Shown: in pieces, positions 17,266 to 25,330 of the stretch
How the letters are laid out: every line of letters begins with the position of its first letter
Numbering within the stretch: the stretch's first letter is position 1
Assembly: GCA_015486315.1 (NCBI GenBank)
Contig: WFRY01000330.1
Location: 1 to 33,831 of the forward strand
Length of the DNA: 33,831 bases
Origin: Desulfobulbaceae bacterium
GTDB lineage: Bacteria; Desulfobacterota; Desulfobulbia; Desulfobulbales; Desulfobulbaceae
Reading direction: 5' to 3'
The notes under the pieces: generated by a model
The model's input: the letters and a program-made list of their open reading frames with translations, nothing else
What the model was told of the DNA's origin: nothing
The model's database searches: none
Translations under genes and position numbers: made by a program

Positions 17266-18717
17266 ATGCTTGAGCTCCGACAACAGCTGAAACTTGCCCA
17301 GAAACTCGTGATGACGCCGCAGTTACGTCAGGCGATCAAGCTGCTGCAGCTCAACCGGCTGGAGCTCACCGATGCCCTGCAGTCGGAAATGGAACAAAAC
17401 CCACTGCTTGAAGAGGCTGTCGATCTCCCCGACGTTGACAGCAACCCGGAATCCCTGTCCGCAGAAGAGGTCAAGGAGCTGCCCGAAACAGCCGCCACCA
17501 CCCAGGTGGCCGGTGACGACCCGACCACGGTTGCCGAGGTAAACTGGGAAGATTATGCCAATAACTTTGACTCCGACTTTTCCTTTGCCAGGGAGACCCC
17601 GCCTGCTGATGCTCCTTCGCAGTTTGATTTTATCTCTGCGTCCCCCGGACTTAACTCGCATCTGCAATGGCAGCTCAGTCATCTGAAACTGAACGAGCTG
17701 GATAAAAATATTGCTCATTTTATTCTCGGAAACCTTGACGGGCACGGCTTTTTTGAAGCTGATATTCCCGATATCTGTACCTATGCCCACTGCACAGTAG
17801 AGGAGGCGGAAGGCGTTCTACGGCTCGTGCAAAGCCTGGAACCACCGGGGATTGCCGCCCGGGATATCCGGGAATCCCTGCTTCTGCAGCTGGATCGACT
17901 GGAGCAGGATGAGTCTCTGGCGTACCGGATCGTAGAAGAACACATGAACGAGCTGCAAACACGAAACTACGCCCTGATTGCACGCCAGACAGGTGTTACG
18001 GCCCGTAAGGTTCTGGCGGCTGTGGAGGTCATCTCCTCGCTCACTCCCTATCCCGGCAACGAATTCAGTAACGAGCAGACAAACTATGTCGTTCCCGATG
18101 TGTATGTGTACAAGATAGATGGTGAATTCGTTATCCAGCTCAACAATGAGGGCCTCCCCCGGCTGCAGCTATCTGAAGAGTACCAGAAACTGATCAAAGA
18201 GAAAAAGGCGCTGAATACGGAATCAAAGGGTTACCTGCAGGAAAAAAAACGAAGCGCCCAATGGTTTATCAAATCACTCCAGCAGCGCCAGCGGACTATT
18301 TACAAGGTAATGGAAAGCCTGCTTAAATTCCAGCACGACTTTTTTGAAAAAGGGCCGGGCTTTCTCAAGCCACTCATCCTCCATGATGTGGCAGAAGATA
18401 TCGGTATGCATGAATCAACGGTCAGCCGGGTTACCTCCAACAAGTACGTTCATACCCCCCAGGGAATCTATGAATTAAAATATTTTTTCTCCACTGCCGT
18501 TGCCACCACAAACGGTGATACAGTGGCTGCCGAGGCCATAAAAAATCGTATCAGGCAACTTATCCAGAAAGAGGACTCGGTAAAACCGCTCAGCGACAAC
18601 AAGATCTCCAAGCTTCTCAAAGAGGAAGGAATCAAGGTCGCCCGACGGACGGTGGCCAAGTATAGAGACCAGATGAAAATCCTGCCGGTCAAGCATCGCC
18701 GCAAGGCAAGAAAATAA
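17266..18717 (+). CDS. rpoN: RNA polymerase sigma-54 factor
   Basis: Sigma factor that recognises -24/-12 promoters and needs AAA+ activators. Region I is Gln/Leu-rich (LAQKLVMTPQLRQAIKLLQL; LEMEQNPLLEE-like), followed by an acidic linker at about 50-115, the core-binding domain, the helix-turn-helix (DVAEDIGMHESTVSRVTSNKY) and the C-terminal RpoN box ARRTVAKYRD (about 459-468) that reads the -24 element. The 483 residues fit the family. It lies 16 bp after lptB. Three good -24/-12 sites occur in this same window (near 430, 30257 and 33694). Confidence 0.97.
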   Translation: MLELRQQLKLAQKLVMTPQLRQAIKLLQLNRLELTDALQSEMEQNPLLEEAVDLPDVDSNPESLSAEEVKELPETAATTQVAGDDPTTVAEVNWEDYANNFDSDFSFARETPPADAPSQFDFISASPGLNSHLQWQLSHLKLNELDKNIAHFILGNLDGHGFFEADIPDICTYAHCTVEEAEGVLRLVQSLEPPGIAARDIRESLLLQLDRLEQDESLAYRIVEEHMNELQTRNYALIARQTGVTARKVLAAVEVISSLTPYPGNEFSNEQTNYVVPDVYVYKIDGEFVIQLNNEGLPRLQLSEEYQKLIKEKKALNTESKGYLQEKKRSAQWFIKSLQQRQRTIYKVMESLLKFQHDFFEKGPGFLKPLILHDVAEDIGMHESTVSRVTSNKYVHTPQGIYELKYFFSTAVATTNGDTVAAEAIKNRIRQLIQKEDSVKPLSDNKISKLLKEEGIKVARRTVAKYRDQMKILPVKHRRKARK

Positions 18718-18729
18718 CGTTGAATACAG

Positions 18730-19176
18730 ATGGTACAACTGGAAGGCGAATGCATAATTCCTGAACTGGAATCAAGCGGCAAAGAAGCTGTGCTGCGGGA
18801 ACTTGCGGAGACCGTGCATCATAAATGCACATTGATCGATATCGACACCCTGTACACAGTTCTGACGGAACGTGAACAGCTTGGTTCCACCGGAGTCGGC
18901 AATGGCGTTGCCATCCCGCACGGCAAGGTAAGCGGCCTGGAAAAACTGCTGCTCTGTCTTGGCCGCTCCAGGACCGGGATCAGCTTTGATGCCGTGGACA
19001 ACCGGCCTGTTCACCTCTTTGTGATGATCCTCTCGCCGCCGGGCATGGCCGAAGAATACCTGCAGACCCTGGCCAGGGTGAGCAAACTTCTCAAAGATGA
19101 CAATATAAGAAACAAATTCCTGCAGGCAGCAGATGTCGAGACTATCCTGGAACTGTTCAACGGAAGCGCTCCATGA
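18730..19176 (+). CDS. ptsN: PTS IIA-like nitrogen-regulatory protein PtsN (EIIA-Ntr), C-terminus altered by MITE insertion
   Basis: A phosphoacceptor of the nitrogen-related phosphotransferase system (PtsP-Npr-PtsN), generally regulatory. The phosphorylated His is His64 in VAIPHGKV. Other family stretches are LGSTGVGNG and LFVMILSPPGMAEEYLQTLARVSKLL. It lies 12 bp after rpoN; hpf, often between them, is absent. The last codons GGA AGC GCT CCA TGA belong to a family B MITE whose 8-bp duplication begins at 19154. Beyond the element the old frame is still readable: the duplicated TGTTCAAC continues as CGC TCA TAA. The original protein therefore probably ended ELFNRS, and now ends ELFNGSAP. Function is unlikely to be lost. 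Confidence 0.93.
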   Translation: MVQLEGECIIPELESSGKEAVLRELAETVHHKCTLIDIDTLYTVLTEREQLGSTGVGNGVAIPHGKVSGLEKLLLCLGRSRTGISFDAVDNRPVHLFVMILSPPGMAEEYLQTLARVSKLLKDDNIRNKFLQAADVETILELFNGSAP

Positions 19177-19304
19177 ACGCCCTCAAGTCCCCCGAATACA
19201 AGAGGGTATAACCAGGGGTCTCGCTCACGCACAGCAGGACGTTCCTGAAACGCTTACATTCTGAAGTGTTATCAAGTCAAGAGTGGCGTTAATGACGCAC
19301 TTAC
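19162..19304. mobile_element. MITE, family B copy 2 (143 bp, 8-bp target duplication) inserted in the 3' end of ptsN
   Basis: Flanked by the perfect direct repeat TGTTCAAC (19154-19161 and 19305-19312). The left end GGAAGCGCTCCATGAACGCC and the inverse of the right end, GTAAGTGCGTCATTAACGCC, agree at 16 of 20 positions. An internal inverted end copy (GTTCCTGAAACGCTTAC) finishes at 19257, 47 nt before the outer end. It is homologous, in reverse, to 12424-12571 (shared ATGAACGCC, CAAGTCCCC, CACAGCAGG and CCTGAAACGCTTACATTC). It has no ORF. It supplies the stop codon of ptsN and separates it from the convergent DAHP synthase gene. Confidence 0.92.
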
Positions 19305-19328
19305 TGTTCAACCGCTCATAATAAACAT

Positions 19329-19368
19329 AAAAAGGCGGTATTTGATTCAGCTGAACCCTGAACCGCCT
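19329..19368 (-). terminator. Terminator of the DAHP synthase gene
   Basis: On the minus strand AGGCGGT and ACCGCCT form a stem whose loop contains a further inner pairing (TTCAGCTGAA), followed by TTTTT. It begins 11 nt after the stop codon. Confidence 0.75.
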
Positions 19369-19378
19369 CTGCCTGTTA

Positions 19379-20728
19379 TCAATTTCTGATCATCTCCGCA
19401 ATCTGAAACGCCATCTCCAGGGATTGTTCGGCATTGAGCCGGGGATCACAGGTCGTCAGATAGTTCCGGCCCAGCTGTTCGTCAGCGAGCTGACGTGCAC
19501 CGCCGGTACACTCGGTAACATCATCACCGGTAAGTTCAAAGTGAACCCCGCCCGGTACTGTTCCCTCTGCCCAGTGCAGTTCAAAAAAGCAGCGAAGTTC
19601 CGACAGGATATCATCAAAACTGCGGGTCTTGTGACCGCCCTCGGTCTTGCGGATATTGGCATGCATGGGATCACAGCTCCAGAGAACGTTCATACCCTCT
19701 TTTTTAACTGCCCGCAGCAGGGGGGGCAGATATTTTTCAATATCGTGTGCTCCAAAACGGGCAATCAGGGTCATCCGGCCCGCCTCATTCTCCGGGTTCA
19801 GCCGCTCAATGATGGCGAGAATATCGTCGATATCATGCTTGGGTCCAACCTTCATACCCAGTGGATTGAGAACACCACGCAGAAACTCGACATGGGCACC
19901 GTCAATCTGACGGGTACGGTCACCAATCCACAACATATGGCCGGAACAGTCGTACCAGCCGCCGTCCATTGAGTCTTCCCGGGTCAGCGACTCCTCATAA
20001 CCGAGAAATAATGCCTCATGGGAGGTAAAGAACTGGGCCTGCTTGAGCTGCGGCGCATCGGTATCGATACCAATGGTTTCCATAAAGGCAAGGGCCTGGC
20101 TGATCTGCTTGGCCAACCGTTCGTACGAACGTCCCATGGGGGACTGTTTAACAAACTCCTGATTCCAGGCCTGAACCTTGTGCAGGGCTCCGAACCCTCC
20201 CCTGGTAAAGGCCCGCAGCAGATTCAGGGTGGCGGCGGACATATTGTATCCCTGAAGAAGCCGCCGGGGATCAGGAATACGCGACTCCAGATCAGGCTGT
20301 ACTGCATTTGCCATATCACCACGATAACTGGGCAGTTCAACTCCGTTGACCATCTCGGTGTCGCTGGAACGGGGCTTGGCATACTGACCGGCAATACGAC
20401 CGACCTTGACCACTGGTTTGCCACCGGCATAGGTCAGGGTAACAGCCATCTGCAGGAGTACTTTCAAGGTATCCCTGATATTGGGAGCGGTACAGCGGGA
20501 AAACTCTTCCGAACAGTCCCCCCCCTGCAGCAGAAAGGCCTCGCCCTTTACCGCCTTGGCAAGTCCGGCCTTGAGATCACGAATTTCACCGGCAAATACC
20601 AGGGGCGGCAGGGACGCTATGGTCGCCAGGATTTCGTTGAGTTTTGTTTCATCCGGCCAGTTGGGCTGTTGCAGAGCAGTAAAATTATGCCAGGAAGACT
20701 TGGTCCAGTTATCTGTTGTATTGGTCAT
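19379..20728 (-). CDS. Class II (plant-type) 3-deoxy-7-phosphoheptulonate synthase
   Basis: Condenses phosphoenolpyruvate and erythrose 4-phosphate to DAHP, the entry to the shikimate pathway. The class II (AroA-II) family is clear from FAGEIRDLKAGLAKA, FLLQGGDCSEEF, PVVKVGRIAGQYAKPRSS, LPSYRGDMAN, FFTSHEALFLGYEESLTR and WSCDPMHANI, with metal and PEP ligands in these motifs. At 449 residues it has the standard length. It is transcribed alone on the minus strand with its own terminator. The ribosome site is weak (AAAGAAA). No other aromatic pathway gene is adjacent. Allosteric properties cannot be told from the sequence. Confidence 0.95.
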   Translation of the reverse strand: MTNTTDNWTKSSWHNFTALQQPNWPDETKLNEILATIASLPPLVFAGEIRDLKAGLAKAVKGEAFLLQGGDCSEEFSRCTAPNIRDTLKVLLQMAVTLTYAGGKPVVKVGRIAGQYAKPRSSDTEMVNGVELPSYRGDMANAVQPDLESRIPDPRRLLQGYNMSAATLNLLRAFTRGGFGALHKVQAWNQEFVKQSPMGRSYERLAKQISQALAFMETIGIDTDAPQLKQAQFFTSHEALFLGYEESLTREDSMDGGWYDCSGHMLWIGDRTRQIDGAHVEFLRGVLNPLGMKVGPKHDIDDILAIIERLNPENEAGRMTLIARFGAHDIEKYLPPLLRAVKKEGMNVLWSCDPMHANIRKTEGGHKTRSFDDILSELRCFFELHWAEGTVPGGVHFELTGDDVTECTGGARQLADEQLGRNYLTTCDPRLNAEQSLEMAFQIAEMIRN

Positions 20729-20803
20729 GGTACGGTTTCTTTTTAGTTATTGGGTTAAAGGTGGAGGGTTGTACAAAAGGATCACCCGCAGGAGTAATAA
20801 AAT

Positions 20804-21379
20804 CTACTCTGTTTTGGGCAGGCTGCAGGAATCACCCCGACAGCAGACTTCAAGGTCAAAGGCGTTGAGGACGCGCAGGGTTCGCTCCCGTACCGCCTCA
20901 TCAACAGGCGGCCTGCAGCTGTATTCGTTAATCATCCCTTCCGCCTGCTCGCGGTTCGGGATGGCCTCCAGGCCGGTGGCCAGCACCTTGCCGGTGGCGG
21001 TTTCCAGCAGTTCGGCATCCCGGCCGTTGGTGACGACTGCCAAAGGTATGCAGTATTCGGGGTCAAGTACCCGCGCCGCTGCCAGAGCTGACTTTTCCCT
21101 GGTCACAAGTGACCCGGGACCGTAGCGCAGGACATACAGTCGTTTTCCTGCAACCGAGACCGTCAAATCAATGATGGAGCGGACGAAAATTTTATTAAAG
21201 GTCGTTTCAATGGTAAGGCGGGGCTCCAGATCTTCCCTGGCAAACCCCTTTTCCTCAACCATCATCCGCTCCAGATCCTGGCGAAACCGCTCATCATCGG
21301 TATCCGGTAGATCTTCACCGGTCAGGTAATCCTTTAAAGTACCATAAATAATATGATGACCAGGAATCTTGCGTTGCAT
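20804..21379 (-). CDS. HsdR_N-like (type I restriction N-terminal fold) protein of unknown role, next to acsE
   Basis: A 191-residue soluble protein. The central part (TTFNKIFVRSIIDLTVSVAG; YVLRYGPGSLVTREKSALAAARVL; CIPLAVVTNGRDAELLETATG) resembles the HsdR N-terminal nuclease-fold family. The ExK of an active PD-(D/E)xK nuclease is not visible: the expected strand reads YVLRYGPG. It is therefore probably not a nuclease. The VVTNGRDAELL stretch is typical of stand-alone family members. The C-terminus has CCRGDSC. The track start is a TTG (21436); I chose the ATG at 21379, although no clear ribosome site precedes either. It follows acsE after about 100 bp with a hairpin between. A role with the corrinoid methyltransferase is inference only. 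Confidence 0.6.
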   Translation of the reverse strand: MQRKIPGHHIIYGTLKDYLTGEDLPDTDDERFRQDLERMMVEEKGFAREDLEPRLTIETTFNKIFVRSIIDLTVSVAGKRLYVLRYGPGSLVTREKSALAAARVLDPEYCIPLAVVTNGRDAELLETATGKVLATGLEAIPNREQAEGMINEYSCRPPVDEAVRERTLRVLNAFDLEVCCRGDSCSLPKTE

Positions 21380-21417
21380 AATGGGACTTGAATACGTGTT
21401 AACTGTTGCCTTCTGCA

Positions 21418-21452
21418 GACTGCCGGTCAATGGCAAACCATTGCCGGCAGTC
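21418..21452 (-). terminator. Intercistronic hairpin between acsE and the HsdR_N-like gene
   Basis: GACTGCCGG-CAATGG pairs with CCATTG-CCGGCAGTC, a 15-bp stem with one bulge and a 4-nt loop. On the minus strand no T-run follows (CTGCAG), so it may be a processing or attenuation site; on the plus strand it is followed by TTTC. It overlaps the TTG start of the longer ORF version, arguing for the later ATG. Confidence 0.5.
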
Positions 21453-21475
21453 TTTCGCCTTGCTGTTGTGTACTC

Positions 21476-22372
21476 TTACAGTTCCAGCCAGGACTCGGAA
21501 AAAATAGTCTGACCGGACAGGGCCTTATAGGTTTTATAATGCTCCATGGCTGTTCCTTCAAGGGTAGACGGATCAGGATCAGTGCCGTCCATCATGGCGT
21601 GTACCATATCCACCACATCCTGCCGCTCACCTTTACAGATAGCCATCAGCTCGGTATCATAGGAGTTAACGATTGCAGTACTGATGCCATACTTCATGAG
21701 CATGATCAGATAGGTGCGATCCAGGTACTTGCGCAGGTGATCGGCAACGCCGTTGGAGACATTGGACAGCCCGACTGTTGAACCGGAACCCGGAGCGATG
21801 TCAGGCAGCATCATCATGAACTCCAGGCCTGCGGCTATCTGATCCGCTCCCAGGGTAATGGGCGTGCCGATGGGATCAAAGAGAATTTTTTCATTGGGAA
21901 TTCCCGCCTCGTTCAGGGCCATCATCAGGTCAACGGACATTGCAGCACGCTCCGCGGAATCACGGGGCATACCATCTGGTCCCCACAGCAGGGCAATGAC
22001 ATCACAACCCGCCTCCGCAGCCACGGGAATCAATGCCTCCATACGCTCCGGCTGGGCCGAAATAGAATTCATAATTGCCTGGGTTTTGTTCTTGACCACT
22101 TTAAAGCCGGCTGCCATGGCATCGGTATTGGTGCTGTCCAGACAAAGCGGGGTATCAACGGTATCCTGTACAGTCTCAACAACCCAGGGCATGAGCTCGG
22201 TCCCATCCTTACGCGCCGGTCCGATATTAAGGTCCAGATAACTGGCACCGGAAGCGGTTTCTTCCTTTGCCATTTCCTGAACAGGGCCCTGGCTGCGCTC
22301 CTTCATGGCAGAACCACTCCTGGTACCCATGATATTAATACTCTCAGCTATTGCCTTTACCGTCATTGCCAT
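21476..22372 (-). CDS. acsE: Methyltetrahydrofolate:corrinoid/iron-sulfur protein methyltransferase
   Basis: Moves the methyl group between methyl-tetrahydrofolate and the corrinoid iron-sulfur protein in the Wood-Ljungdahl pathway, run for CO2 fixation or in reverse for acetate oxidation. The pterin-binding (DHPS-like) TIM barrel is recognised from SINIMGTRSGSAM, SGASYLDLNIGP, TPLCLDSTNTDAM, DPIGTPITLGADQ and STVGLSNVSNGV. At 298 residues it is slightly longer than the roughly 262-residue acetogen enzyme. GGAG lies eight bases before the ATG. The other pathway genes (acsABCD, metF) are not in the window. The MtrH-like methyltransferases are relatives, so the exact corrinoid partner is inferred. 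Confidence 0.85.
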   Translation of the reverse strand: MAMTVKAIAESINIMGTRSGSAMKERSQGPVQEMAKEETASGASYLDLNIGPARKDGTELMPWVVETVQDTVDTPLCLDSTNTDAMAAGFKVVKNKTQAIMNSISAQPERMEALIPVAAEAGCDVIALLWGPDGMPRDSAERAAMSVDLMMALNEAGIPNEKILFDPIGTPITLGADQIAAGLEFMMMLPDIAPGSGSTVGLSNVSNGVADHLRKYLDRTYLIMLMKYGISTAIVNSYDTELMAICKGERQDVVDMVHAMMDGTDPDPSTLEGTAMEHYKTYKALSGQTIFSESWLEL

Positions 22373-22615
22373 TTGCGTTCTCCTTTGGTAAATTATTTTC
22401 AGATGTTAAAGTATTCAATGCGGCCACCGGTGCCGACCGGAGAGGTGACAGTCATCACCCACCCGGCCGCCCCGACAAATCCGCGTAAACCACGGGCCGT
22501 GCATTATATCATTTCCGACCGCATGATCTCTGTTACAATCCGTCAAGGATAGAACCTGATAATTAATCGCATTTTTGCGTATTTGTCAATCATCAAATTG
22601 CCATACACCCCCACA

Positions 22616-24052
22616 ATGTGCAGGCTCCGCCTGCCGATGTTTCTCCTGCTGCTGCTCTTAACACTGGCTGCCGGCGGCTGCATGGATCTGCGTCCGGAAC
22701 CTGCAGTTCCCGGTCCGGAAAATCTTTCCGACCATTTTTCTCTGTACAGCACCGCTGATGATGCCGCCCTCCCCTGGTGGAACAACTTTAACGACCCCGA
22801 GCTCGACCAGCTGATTACAAGCGGTCTCGCAGACAACCTCAGCCTCCAGGAGGCATGGGCCAGACTCTCACAGACCAGGGCCCTGGCTGCAAAAGCCGGG
22901 GCCGGGCAGTACCCGGATCTCTCGATGAACGGAACAGCTGCCCACCTACGTTCCGACAGTTCGGATGCCCGGCAGCAGACCAATGAAAATTTTACCCTGG
23001 GCCTGGACACCGGCTACGAAATTGATCTCTGGGGGCGGGTACGGGCACAGATTAAAGGTGCTGATCTTGATCTGGATGCAGGCCGGGAGGATGTCAACGT
23101 CCTCATCATGAGCCTGAGCGGTCTGATAGCTGAAACCTGGGTGGAACTGCTCTCCCAGCGACAGCAGCAACTGCAGCTTAAAGAACAACTGGAGCTCAAT
23201 AAAAAACTACTGGACCTCATTGAAATGCGCTTTACCATGTCCCGGGCCAGTGCCCTGGACGTGTACCAGCAGGGACAGACCGTCACCGCTCTGCAGGGAG
23301 GGCTGATCAATTCACGGGCCCGCAGACAGCTGCAGCTCAACCAGCTGGCACTGCTCACCGGACGCTCCACTGCCGCCGGGATGAACCTGAGCCGGGTGAA
23401 GTTTCCGGAAATTTCCTCACTGCCCCCCACCGGCCTCCCCGCTGATCTACTGGCAAGGCGGCCTGATATCCGGGCGGCGGGACTGCGCCTGCAAAGTGCA
23501 GGTTGGCAGGTTGCCGCAGCACGGGCGGACCGGCTGCCGAAAATCAGGCTTGGCGGGGCAGTCAACTACACCTCGACCGCCCTTGACCTCTTGCTGGATA
23601 ACTGGATACTGAGACTTGCAGCCACGGTAACCGGCCCCATCTTTGACGGAGGGTACCGCCGGGCCGAGGTGAAACGCAGCCGGGCAGTGGTGGATGAGCG
23701 GCTGGCTGCTTACCGAAACACCGTGCTCACTGCCGTCCGTGAGGTTGAAGATGCCCTGACCCGGGAGCAGCAATACCGGAATTTCCTCATCAATATCGAC
23801 AAACAGCTGCAGTTAACTGAAATGGCCTACCGGGAGGCAACCTGGCGCTATCTGAACGGGCTCAACGACTTCCTGCCAGTGCTCAGGGAACAGATCAACC
23901 TGATCACCTTCCAGCTTGACCGAATCAAGACCGGTGCCGACCTGCTCAAGGCAAGAATCCTGCTCTATAAGGCCCTGGGCGGCAGTTGGATGGCAGACAT
24001 TCCGGAGCCTGCTGCCGAAAAAAGTATCCACCTATACAAAAAAACGAAATGA
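22616..24052 (+). CDS. NodT-family outer-membrane factor lipoprotein of an RND efflux system
   Basis: TolC-like outer-membrane channel. A lipoprotein signal with Cys22 (LTLAAGGC) implies lipid anchoring. Two OEP repeats form the periplasmic barrel: PWWNNFNDPELDQLI is the NodT-type opening, YEIDLWGRVRAQI and LLARRPDIRAAGLRLQSAGW are family signatures, and IFDGGYRRAEVKRSRA starts the second half. The track start is a TTG; the ATG at 22616 gives 478 residues and a compact signal peptide. No strong ribosome site is visible. First of four genes with small gaps or overlaps; 18 bp separate it from the fusion protein. Confidence 0.93.
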   Translation: MCRLRLPMFLLLLLLTLAAGGCMDLRPEPAVPGPENLSDHFSLYSTADDAALPWWNNFNDPELDQLITSGLADNLSLQEAWARLSQTRALAAKAGAGQYPDLSMNGTAAHLRSDSSDARQQTNENFTLGLDTGYEIDLWGRVRAQIKGADLDLDAGREDVNVLIMSLSGLIAETWVELLSQRQQQLQLKEQLELNKKLLDLIEMRFTMSRASALDVYQQGQTVTALQGGLINSRARRQLQLNQLALLTGRSTAAGMNLSRVKFPEISSLPPTGLPADLLARRPDIRAAGLRLQSAGWQVAAARADRLPKIRLGGAVNYTSTALDLLLDNWILRLAATVTGPIFDGGYRRAEVKRSRAVVDERLAAYRNTVLTAVREVEDALTREQQYRNFLINIDKQLQLTEMAYREATWRYLNGLNDFLPVLREQINLITFQLDRIKTGADLLKARILLYKALGGSWMADIPEPAAEKSIHLYKKTK

Positions 24053-24070
24053 CCATAATATACACCTCCC

Positions 24071-25330
24071 ATGACTGATAAAAAATTTCAGCAGGAAGAT
24101 CCCCTCCAGGTCGATACTGCTGCCCCGGTACGTTCGGGAAAACAAAAATTCATGGCCGTCATCATTATTACGGCAATACTGGCCTGCGGCTGGTTTATTT
24201 CGCAGGGGTTGCTCCACTCGAAGCCGAAAGTCCATCGCCGGCAACCAACCAAGATGAAAACCGTAGTTCGACTGCAGGAGCTCAAACCTGCCGACCTTGC
24301 CCTTGAAGTCGAGGCCATGGGGACGGCAATTGCCTCGCAAAAGCTTGAGCTTAAGCCCAGGGTTTCCGGCAGAGTTGTGGAGGTCAGTCCGCAACTCGTC
24401 CCCGGCAGTCTGCTGAAAAAATCAGCTTTTATCCTGAAGATTGATGACCAGGACTATCAGCTTGCCCTTGAGCGCAGCAAAAATAACCTGCAAAAGGCCT
24501 CCATGGACCTGCGTCTTGAGCAGGGCAACCAGAAAGTAGCCAGACGTGAATTCGACCTGCTTCGTGAATATTCAGCATCCGGACTCAATAATGCCCCCCG
24601 GGACCTTGCCCTGCGCAAACCGCAATTAGCCAAGGCAACAGCCGTTGAAGCCGCCGCCCGCACTGAACTGCAGCAGGCTGAACTCAACCTGAACCGTACC
24701 ACGCTCCGAATGCCTTTTAACAGTGTGGTACTGGAAAAAAATGTTACCATCGGCACAGAGATTTCTCCGCAAACCACAGTAGCCACCATGGCCGGAACAG
24801 ATGAATTCTGGATCAGGGTGTCCATACCCCGCAGTGATCTGGACGACATCCTCCTGCCCTCGACACAATCAGAACAGATACCGGTTACCCTGCTCCCTAC
24901 CCCCTGGAATGGAAATGCCGACACAACCTGGCAGGGCACCATCCTCCGCCTGCTGCCCGATGTCGACCCCAGGGGCCTCATGGCCCGGCTGCTGATCTCG
25001 GTTAAAAATCCGCTGCTGCAAAACCAGAAAAATCCACTGCTGCTCGGCACCATGGTCAAAGTCCTGCTGCCCGGAAAAACCATTGCTGCCTGTTATGCCA
25101 TCCCGCGCACGGCTGTCCTTCCGGACTTCAGCGTTCTCCTGGCCGATGCGACTGACACCCTGGAAATCCGACCGGTCACAGTGGCTAAAATGGACAGTAA
25201 TGTTGCCTACATAACGAGTGGCCTGCACAGTGGTGAACGCTTGATTGTCTCTCCGGTACCGGCCCCCATTAGCGGCATGAAACTCTCTCCGACATCCGGA
25301 AAAAAATCCACCGGACAATCCCGGCCATGA
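24071..25330 (+). CDS. RND efflux membrane fusion protein (HlyD/AcrA family)
   Basis: Periplasmic adaptor that joins the RND pump to the outer-membrane channel. One membrane helix at about 28-44, with no lipobox, anchors it in the inner membrane. The lipoyl half-motifs (VSGRVVEVSPQLVPGSLLKK and LNRTTLRMPFNSVVLEKNV), an alpha-hairpin of about 80 residues, and a beta-barrel domain (FWIRVSIPRSDL) are in normal order. Length of 419 residues is typical. Its stop overlaps the RND ATG by 4 bp, so the two are translationally coupled. Confidence 0.93.
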   Translation: MTDKKFQQEDPLQVDTAAPVRSGKQKFMAVIIITAILACGWFISQGLLHSKPKVHRRQPTKMKTVVRLQELKPADLALEVEAMGTAIASQKLELKPRVSGRVVEVSPQLVPGSLLKKSAFILKIDDQDYQLALERSKNNLQKASMDLRLEQGNQKVARREFDLLREYSASGLNNAPRDLALRKPQLAKATAVEAAARTELQQAELNLNRTTLRMPFNSVVLEKNVTIGTEISPQTTVATMAGTDEFWIRVSIPRSDLDDILLPSTQSEQIPVTLLPTPWNGNADTTWQGTILRLLPDVDPRGLMARLLISVKNPLLQNQKNPLLLGTMVKVLLPGKTIAACYAIPRTAVLPDFSVLLADATDTLEIRPVTVAKMDSNVAYITSGLHSGERLIVSPVPAPISGMKLSPTSGKKSTGQSRP

